DNA of 27,922 nucleotides. Origin: a virus. The stretch lies in the IMG/VR virus record IMGVR_UViG_3300034109_001404, positions 1 through 27,922 of that record, one strand, 5' to 3'. A model generated the notes under the pieces. That model made no database searches. It saw nothing but the letters and a program-made list of their open reading frames with translations, and had not been told where the DNA came from. This document shows, piece by piece, positions 7,681 to 12,980 of the stretch. The first letter of the stretch is position 1, and every line of letters starts with the position of its first letter. A program made the translations under genes and the position numbers.

Positions 7681-10137
7681 CTAGAATATAAGTGAATTAA
7701 TATAAGCATTCACAAACTCAGACAATATCTTATCTTGAGCTTGTGAACTTAAATCTTTTACCGATTCGATTTTTTGACTCAATTCGGTATTGAATTTACT
7801 TAATTTATCCGAGAAATCCTGCTTGAATTTATTGGCTTTTTTATTAACTCCTTGCATTAAGGATGCAGATTTTTCTTTATACAACTTCTTGAGAGTACCC
7901 GAAACATCGTCAACCCATTTACTGATATTCTCGGCAGTCAAAGAAGTTGATTTTTTTAATTTCCCAACCTGCTTAGACACCAAAGACTTCAACTCCGCCA
8001 TTTCTTTTTGAAGATTGGGTTGAAAATTCTTAACTTCATTTTCATATAACTCTTTAAGAGCTTTAGAAGCATCATCAGACCATTGCTTAGTAAGTTTTTG
8101 GTAATCTTGTGCCTTGGTTTTTGCACTATCAATTCCTTGAGAAGCGATTCGCTGTAATTCCTTAACCTCTTTCTCGATATTCGGTTTGAGGTTTTTGATT
8201 TCACTATTATAGAAAGTTTCCATAGACTCGGAAACATCCTTGACCCATTGATCCGCGATCGCCTTTTTACTCTTAAACTTAGCAGTCAAATCAGGCATTT
8301 TCAACTTATCAATTTCTTGAGAAAGATGTTCTGCTAAGTCATCCATCTCTTGCTTGATACGGGGTTTAATAGTTTGGATTTTGTTTTTGTACAAATCTTC
8401 TAACGAATCGAACATATCCTCAATACGTTTTTCTGCCTTTTCTTCAGCTTCTTTTACAAATTGCTTGTTTACCTGTGTTTTCTTCTCAAGAGTTTCAACT
8501 GTATCGTCAACCCATTTTTGCCCTGCTTTTTTAGCACTATCCAAACCATCATTAAAAGATTGACCAATCTCGCCAACTTTCATGCTGACATCAATTTTAA
8601 GATTCTCAATCCCATCGGATATAGATCGTTGTAAATTATCAATATCCTGTTCAACCTTGGGTCGAAAAGTTTTTATTTTATTTTCATAAATATCATCCAT
8701 TCTTCTAGCCACATCATCAACCCAAGTAGCCGACGCATCCAAAGCATCCATCCCTTTCGGCAATAGCCACAAAAAAGCATCTTCAATTGCTTCACCCGCA
8801 GCGTTAATTCCCCTATAGATATTACCTTTAGCAATTAAAATTTTTCGCTCAACACCGTCAATTACGGTTGACATAATTTGGTTAGCCCCTCCCTGGAGTG
8901 ACTCAAGTTGTTTCCCCCCTTTAACTATGAGATCATCCATAAAGCCAGGGGGAAGCGATCGCAATTCTTTAGGAATAGACAGCACACTATCTGGAAAGAA
9001 TTTACCCTTAGAAATCCATCCTATATCCTTCATCTCTGGAAGTTTAATTCCAGTGGGTTTGATATCCTGTAACGGTTTAACAGAATCCAGAATATCCTTA
9101 GAACGGGCATCCATGAACTCTTTAACGGGTTTAGAAAGTTTGTCGTAAAAAGTCCCTTGCTCAGTAGCCTTAATCGCGGTTTCCGCAACTTTTTTACCCG
9201 TCCGAGATGCTTGATCAGCTTTACTCAGAACCTTGAAATGCTTGTTAGAAGCCAACAAACCACCCGCAGCAATCCCCACAGCCAGATCAACCCCTGCGCG
9301 AACCCATTGATTTTCAATATTGGCTTTATCCATTGCCTTGTTCGCGCCAAAGGAAACCGCCTGCCCGACCGCAGCCGAGACTAAAATAGCCTCAAGCGAT
9401 TCCTTCATTGCCAGACCAATTATCACTTCTGGCCCCAAAGTTAATCCTAAGTAAACCACAACCGGAATTGAAGCCTTGACCGCTTTACCTATTAATTCTT
9501 TCTTCTTGTCGTACTTCTTAGGATTTTTTAACGCTTCAGTATAAGCCTGGTATTTAGCGAGGTCATACTCCATCCGTTGTTGAAAGGGAACTCCCTGCGG
9601 TGGCTCATCTGTTCCCGCAGTCCGAATAGCTTGAGCAAACGGGTCTTTATCGTCCCCATATTCATCCGCTAATTTTTGAGTCGCTTCCGCAATAAAATCA
9701 TTTAATTTAGCTTCAAGCCGAGGATCAATTTTGCTTTTCTCTAAAATTTTCTCTAATGCCTTTGCCCCCGCCAATCCCGCAACAAGTCCCGCCCGTTGTC
9801 GGAAACTAGGATCTTGAACTAATCCTTGAATTAAATCACCAGTAATCTCAGAACCATTTTCCAACATATCCATTGCCGTCCAGGTCATTTGTTGCGCCTG
9901 ACCTAAACCTGGCATCTGCATCGTTCCGGGCATAACTCCCGCCTGCGGTTGTGGGGTATCAACGGTTGCTCCCTTCTTAGCAAACTTCCCTGTCGCGTCC
10001 CGCATTACTTCCCCAGTGTTCTTTAGCCAACTTGCATCATATTCTTTAATTCCGGCTTCTGCTTGGAGAAGCTGTTGTACATAGAGCGATCGCATTTGAA
10101 ATTCTAAAACCAATGCCGGAATAGTGAGATCAGACAT
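7681..10137 (-). CDS. Paralog 5: head motif, hydrophobic core, Trp-led helical repeats
   Basis: An 818-residue protein convergent with paralog 4. The head includes YDASWLKNTGEVMRDATG and GKFAKKGATVD, then a Gly/Met/Pro linker with the MQMPGLG type also seen in paralog 4. Residues about 130-230 match the helical block (FRQRAGL, FAQAIRT). The hydrophobic region at about 230-310 contains LGLTLGPEVIIGLAMKESLE. From about residue 470 to the end there are five units that begin with Trp (WVDDVARRM, WVDDTVETL, WVKDVSESM, WSDDASKAL, WVDDVSGTL). Most carry a Tyr-Glu-N-x-Ile/Val-Lys and a Lys/Gln-Pro further on, which suggests amphipathic helices. The ATG lies right after the U-tract of a hairpin, so its ribosome site is partly within that stem. 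Function unknown; tape-measure-like or membrane-binding roles are guesses. Confidence 0.85.
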   Translation of the reverse strand: MSDLTIPALVLEFQMRSLYVQQLLQAEAGIKEYDASWLKNTGEVMRDATGKFAKKGATVDTPQPQAGVMPGTMQMPGLGQAQQMTWTAMDMLENGSEITGDLIQGLVQDPSFRQRAGLVAGLAGAKALEKILEKSKIDPRLEAKLNDFIAEATQKLADEYGDDKDPFAQAIRTAGTDEPPQGVPFQQRMEYDLAKYQAYTEALKNPKKYDKKKELIGKAVKASIPVVVYLGLTLGPEVIIGLAMKESLEAILVSAAVGQAVSFGANKAMDKANIENQWVRAGVDLAVGIAAGGLLASNKHFKVLSKADQASRTGKKVAETAIKATEQGTFYDKLSKPVKEFMDARSKDILDSVKPLQDIKPTGIKLPEMKDIGWISKGKFFPDSVLSIPKELRSLPPGFMDDLIVKGGKQLESLQGGANQIMSTVIDGVERKILIAKGNIYRGINAAGEAIEDAFLWLLPKGMDALDASATWVDDVARRMDDIYENKIKTFRPKVEQDIDNLQRSISDGIENLKIDVSMKVGEIGQSFNDGLDSAKKAGQKWVDDTVETLEKKTQVNKQFVKEAEEKAEKRIEDMFDSLEDLYKNKIQTIKPRIKQEMDDLAEHLSQEIDKLKMPDLTAKFKSKKAIADQWVKDVSESMETFYNSEIKNLKPNIEKEVKELQRIASQGIDSAKTKAQDYQKLTKQWSDDASKALKELYENEVKNFQPNLQKEMAELKSLVSKQVGKLKKSTSLTAENISKWVDDVSGTLKKLYKEKSASLMQGVNKKANKFKQDFSDKLSKFNTELSQKIESVKDLSSQAQDKILSEFVNAYINSLIF

Positions 10138-10142
10138 AAAAA

Positions 10143-10183
10143 AATCCCCAACTCGGTGTACTGTTTGCCCTGAGTTGGGGATT
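10143..10183 (-). terminator. Strong hairpin terminator directly before paralog 5
   Basis: Perfect 12-bp stem (10143-10154 with 10172-10183, 17-base loop) followed on the - strand by seven Ts. It ends the gene at 10212, but the ATG at 10137 begins immediately after the T run. It could also act as an attenuator or hide the GGGG that would serve as ribosome site. Confidence 0.85.
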
Positions 10184-10211
10184 GATTTTATTTTAGCAGG
10201 TGCGATCGCTC

Positions 10212-10592
10212 TTAATGTGTTGATAGATGTTTTTTGGCTTTGTCGAGGTAATGCGCTCTTGTTGATTCCGCGAACTCATCTACCTCGTTTTCTGATTCTA
10301 TTGCTACAATTTGTCGGTGATGTTGTTTAGCTATTTCAGCAAATAAAGGAATCAGAGACTGAACTTCATCAAGAGTTTTTAAGGTTACGGCTCCGATACC
10401 TTCATTGTCCATAATTATTTCAACAATAAGGCTACTCGAAACTTGGCATTCGATTAAAGATATTTTGATATTGTAATCGTCAGAAATATCCTCACTGTTA
10501 CATTTGATGTAATCAACGGTGAATTGGTTTTCACCGTAATATTGTTCAAAGCCTTTTAATTCTAAAATCTCAATTGCTTTTTGTTTTAACAT
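10212..10592 (-). CDS. Small protein of unknown function (126 aa)
   Basis: I place the start at the ATG whose first base is 10592. GAAGGAAG lies 5 bases before it, an excellent Shine-Dalgarno, whereas an in-frame upstream ATG at 10622 would lie only 4 bases after the -10 box TAAAAT and so would probably not be in the message. The product (starting MLKQKAIEILELKGFEQYYG) is acidic and soluble, with no recognised motif; it resembles small orphan proteins of mobile elements. It is a single-gene unit with its own promoter upstream and a strong hairpin terminator downstream at 10143-10183. Confidence 0.7.
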   Translation of the reverse strand: MLKQKAIEILELKGFEQYYGENQFTVDYIKCNSEDISDDYNIKISLIECQVSSSLIVEIIMDNEGIGAVTLKTLDEVQSLIPLFAEIAKQHHRQIVAIESENEVDEFAESTRAHYLDKAKKHLSTH

Positions 10593-10626
10593 TGTCGCTT
10601 CCTTCTTGTTGATATTTGACATAAAT

Positions 10627-10636
10627 ATTTTACCCC
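10627..10636 (-). promoter_or_regulatory. Promoter core of the 126-aa gene
   Basis: GGGG directly followed by TAAAAT on the - strand. No good -35 is seen; position -35 falls in the preceding terminator. The distance to ATG 10592 is about 35 bases. Confidence 0.55.
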
Positions 10637-10642
10637 AAAAAC

Positions 10643-10667
10643 AAAAAACGCACCCATGAAAGGTGCG
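10643..10667 (-). terminator. Terminator of orphan family A member 1
   Basis: 6-bp GC-rich stem (10649-10654 with 10662-10667) followed on the - strand by six Ts. The next gene's -10 box lies only about 10 bases beyond. Confidence 0.75.
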
Positions 10668-10677
10668 CTAAATTAAT

Positions 10678-11094
10678 TTAGGGGAGAACGGTGAGAATAT
10701 CGTAGTTCTCTAGGTTTAGCGATCGCGCGATCGCTTTCAATACATCTCGCTCAATATCACTCATGTCGATGTTGCTATCTGGCAACGAACAAGATAATGT
10801 AATTCCTGCTTTGGTTAGGGCATCTTGAATTGCCCAATGCTTAAAGTTTTCTTCAGAAACCTCACACTTACCTCCCGAAAACAAAGAAATTTCTCCATGT
10901 AATTCAGAAGCCGCCGAAACAGAAACCAAACAATAGAACATTTTGTTGGTTATATATCCTTTTACTTTAGCGGGATACGAAATTTTTCCATTGCTGTAAT
11001 TTACAAGAATTGTAGCTCTCGCAAAATCTTTTTCTTTACAGAGTTTGTCAAAACCTGTTTGTTGGTGATAAGTCTGCGTAAACTGTAGTATCAT
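10678..11094 (-). CDS. Orphan family A, member 1 (138 aa)
   Basis: One of three related small proteins in this block. Shared order: a beta-rich N-terminal half, a G-E-(Y/I)-x-L-x-(G)-G-G-type turn (here GEISLFSGGK), then QDALTKAGITLS and a C-terminal helix pair with an AIARSLNL motif. The members at 11208 and 11947 show GEYNILSGG and GEYDLRGEG at the matching turn, and AIARTLGL and AIADTFKL at the matching end. No known family recognised. It has its own promoter (TTGCTA-17-TACAAT) and terminator. The AIAR codons include overlapping GCGATCGC octamers, so HIP1 sites contribute to the conserved residues. Confidence 0.75.
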   Translation of the reverse strand: MILQFTQTYHQQTGFDKLCKEKDFARATILVNYSNGKISYPAKVKGYITNKMFYCLVSVSAASELHGEISLFSGGKCEVSEENFKHWAIQDALTKAGITLSCSLPDSNIDMSDIERDVLKAIARSLNLENYDILTVLP

Positions 11095-11105
11095 AATTCT
11101 AAGTG

Positions 11106-11149
11106 AAACTCAACCTGTTTATTGTAAACCTTTTCAGAGAAAATAGCAA
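11106..11149 (-). promoter_or_regulatory. Promoter, TTGAGTTA class (gene 11094)
   Basis: TTGCTA-17-TACAAT, then 7 bases, then TTGAGTTT; ATG 11 bases after it. Confidence 0.75.
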
Positions 11150-11159
11150 GATTTGAAAC

Positions 11160-11189
11160 AAAAAAGCCACTAAATAATTTTAGTGGCTT
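11160..11189 (-). terminator. Terminator of orphan family A member 2
   Basis: Perfect 11-bp stem (11164-11174 with 11179-11189), 4-base loop, T run on the - strand at 11160-11165. Confidence 0.85.
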
Positions 11190-11207
11190 CATTAAGATAT
11201 TTAGAGA

Positions 11208-11813
11208 CTATTCATCACTATCGTCATCGGAATCAAAAAATCCCAGTTCTCCGCAAATTTCCGATAAATCGTAACCGTCAATCTTGTCAACGATCCAATG
11301 TTCGATCAGCCAATTAGCGATCGCTTTTACCTGCTCCTCTGTCCAATTCTGACTGGATGCAGAAAATGTATCAGAATCAAAAGTGCGAATGCTCTCAATT
11401 AATTTTTCCATGCCGGAATTAACGAATGTGCATCGCTCAGGGTTTAACCCCAAGGTGCGAGCGATCGCGATCGCAATCTTTTTCTCATATTCAGAACCAA
11501 AATCAATCCCAGGTAAATCAGGAGATATTTCTATCTCTGCATTAAACAACGCTTCTTGTATTGCATCTTGTTTTGCCAAAGAGTGTTTTAATGAGCGACA
11601 ACCTCCAGACAGAATATTGTATTCTCCATACATAACCTTTAGAATACAATAGACCCCTTTTTTTGTTTTACTTAATTTAATTGAGATTGGGTGGTGAAAT
11701 TTCCCAAATTCGTCAAGATATGTCAAAGTTGTCTCGGAAAATAAAGAACCTTTTTTGAATGGGCGTACAAAAAAGACATTCTTTCTTTTGAGTGTTGCTT
11801 TGAAATGATTCAT
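11208..11813 (-). CDS. Orphan family A, member 2, with C-terminal extension (201 aa)
   Basis: The first 140 residues align with the neighbouring small genes (GEYNILSGG, KQDAIQEALFNAEIEIS, KIAIAIARTLGLN). It then continues about 60 residues further, with WTEEQVKAIANWLIEHW and an acidic end (DSDDDSDE). The extension could be an added helical domain. No known function. The start is supported by a promoter TTGACT-17-TAAAAT and a short leader of 21 bases from TTGAGTTAA to the ATG that is identical to the leader of the gene at 15781. It has no Shine-Dalgarno. A strong terminator follows at 11160-11189. Confidence 0.75.
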   Translation of the reverse strand: MNHFKATLKRKNVFFVRPFKKGSLFSETTLTYLDEFGKFHHPISIKLSKTKKGVYCILKVMYGEYNILSGGCRSLKHSLAKQDAIQEALFNAEIEISPDLPGIDFGSEYEKKIAIAIARTLGLNPERCTFVNSGMEKLIESIRTFDSDTFSASSQNWTEEQVKAIANWLIEHWIVDKIDGYDLSEICGELGFFDSDDDSDE

Positions 11814-11822
11814 GTTTTTAAA

Positions 11823-11867
11823 TTAACTCAACGAAACTATTTTAACTTATCAACATCTATTAGTCAA
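11823..11867 (-). promoter_or_regulatory. Promoter, TTGAGTTA class (gene 11813)
   Basis: TTGACT-17-TAAAAT, 7 bases, TTGAGTTAA, then 9 bases to the ATG. Confidence 0.8.
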
Positions 11868-11877
11868 TGTTTAAAAT

Positions 11878-11904
11878 AAAAAAGCACCTATTATTTCTAG
11901 TAGA
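11878..11904 (-). terminator. Terminator of orphan family A member 3
   Basis: 10-position stem with one G-U pair and one mismatch and a GAAA loop (read on the - strand), followed by six Ts. Close copy of the hairpin at 12418-12447. Confidence 0.75.
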
Positions 11905-11940
11905 TGCTTTTGGGTTGATTGCGATCGCGCGATCGCATTA
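11878..11940. repeat. Duplicated 3' flank (copy 1): hairpin plus TGGGTTG and HIP1
   Basis: Same order as 12418-12472: A run, GCACCTATTA half-stem, TAGATGC, TTTTGGGTTG, TTGCGATCGC. This copy has a doubled overlapping HIP1. Confidence 0.75.
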
Positions 11941-11946
11941 ATCAAA

Positions 11947-12363
11947 CTAAGTTGTAATTACTTTACAATGTTTGAGGTTGAGTTTGAATGTGTCCGCGAT
12001 CGCGTTTGCAACAGTCTCCTCAAATCCAAGATTAGACAAAGATGAACTCGATAAATCAAAAGAGGTTTTTATACCCATTTCGTCGAATGCTTTTTGAACT
12101 ATTCTTAGCCTGTTAGAATGTTGGATTGATTCACAAAAACCTTCTCCTCGAAGATCATATTCTCCGAACCGTACCCACACTGCACAAGCTACCCGTTTGG
12201 AGCTTATACGATAGAATTGCATCTCCAATACTTCATGAAATTCTTCTTTCTCGATGTCAAAGAAAATAAGAATCGTCGTAGAAGTTAACTTATCTCCGCC
12301 AATGTATGTTCCCATGTCGGGATAGAATGTTGTCTTGGTTAATTCGAGTGTCAATTTTGCCAT
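11947..12363 (-). CDS. Orphan family A, member 3 (138 aa)
   Basis: Third paralog, the same length as member 1: beta-rich first half, GEYDLRGEG turn, IVQKAFDEMGIKTSFDLS, then ETVANAIADTFKLNLKHC. The Cys and hydrophobic pattern at the end matches member 2 (NPERC). Identity between members is low, so the duplications that made the proteins are old, although the downstream flank is nearly the same as that of the next gene (12478). Promoter TTTACA-17-TAAAAT with TTGAGTAAA 7 bases later; no Shine-Dalgarno. Function unknown. Confidence 0.75.
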   Translation of the reverse strand: MAKLTLELTKTTFYPDMGTYIGGDKLTSTTILIFFDIEKEEFHEVLEMQFYRISSKRVACAVWVRFGEYDLRGEGFCESIQHSNRLRIVQKAFDEMGIKTSFDLSSSSLSNLGFEETVANAIADTFKLNLKHCKVITT

Positions 12364-12371
12364 AGTTTTAC

Positions 12372-12416
12372 TTTACTCAACACAGGTATTTTACCTTATT
12401 TTTGAATTAATGTAAA
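12372..12416 (-). promoter_or_regulatory. Promoter, TTGAGTTA class (gene 12363)
   Basis: TTTACA-17-TAAAAT, 7 bases (ACCTGTG), TTGAGTAAA, 8 bases to the ATG. Confidence 0.8.
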
Positions 12417-12417
12417 T

Positions 12418-12447
12418 AAAAAAGCACCTATTAGAAATAATAGATGC
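12418..12447 (-). terminator. Terminator of the 118-aa gene
   Basis: 10-bp stem (12424-12433 with 12438-12447, one G-U pair), loop UUUC on the - strand, six Ts. The loop is the reverse complement of the loop in the sister hairpin near 11890. Confidence 0.8.
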
Positions 12448-12472
12448 TTTTGGGTTGGTTGCGATCGCATTA
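12418..12472. repeat. Duplicated 3' flank (copy 2)
   Basis: Sister of 11878-11940, with an inverted hairpin loop and a single HIP1. Confidence 0.75.
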
Positions 12473-12477
12473 ACTAT

Positions 12478-12834
12478 CTATCTTTTTTCTACAACAATAG
12501 AGGAAAATCCTATGTCCGCAGCAAAAGTTGGTTCAATACGAGACTTAACGTCCGCAGATGTTCCCATCCTTAAATTGCCGTTATATTCTCTCAATGTGAT
12601 TTTTTTAATTAGCATTGTGTAATCATCAGATGATTTAAGCCTGACTTTATCAAAATAAATTTCTATGTGTACTGGTTTTTTTCTGCTTGGAGAAAAGATT
12701 ACAGTTTTTACTGTAATTCCAATCTCTTGTTCGTTTACACCTACACAGTCATCACTTTCAATGACCACTTTTGGTGTAACCCAAATAATATCACCAGGTT
12801 TAATGGTTAAATAATCTGAAAATTTACCACTCAT
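12478..12834 (-). CDS. Small protein of unknown function (118 aa)
   Basis: Starts MSGKFSDYLTIKPGDIIWVTP and is beta-rich in appearance, with alternating hydrophobic residues throughout (IGITVKTVIFS, VHIEIYFDKVRL). No family recognised. The start is backed by a strong promoter (TTGACT-17-TAAGAT) whose spacer holds GGGG-N6-GGGG; about 20 bases of leader follow without a clear Shine-Dalgarno. Single-gene unit ended by the hairpin at 12418-12447. It is divergent from the cell-wall hydrolase gene at 12981. Confidence 0.7.
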   Translation of the reverse strand: MSGKFSDYLTIKPGDIIWVTPKVVIESDDCVGVNEQEIGITVKTVIFSPSRKKPVHIEIYFDKVRLKSSDDYTMLIKKITLREYNGNLRMGTSADVKSRIEPTFAADIGFSSIVVEKR

Positions 12835-12861
12835 TTTTTCGTTATCAAATAGTACAAGATT

Positions 12862-12890
12862 ATCTTACCCCAATTAACCCCATGAGTCAA
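12862..12890 (-). promoter_or_regulatory. Promoter, GGGG-spacer class (gene 12834)
   Basis: TTGACT-17-TAAGAT with GGGG-TTAATT-GGGG filling the spacer up to the -10. Confidence 0.8.
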
Positions 12891-12980
12891 GATTGTTAAT
12901 ATGGGTAAATGCGATCGCATTCCCAGATAGAGATTTTGCGATCGCTAACCAACTTTCACTCCGTAGGTACGGAATATTTT

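Noticed and set aside
10593-10622. Upstream ATG of the 126-aa gene
   Set aside because: Only 4 bases from the -10 box, so not expected in the mRNA; an excellent Shine-Dalgarno precedes 10592 instead. A leaderless start is not fully excluded.
12909-12980. In-frame upstream ATG of the wall-hydrolase gene
   Set aside because: It is created by a HIP1 site and has no ribosome site; the ATG at 12981 is better placed.
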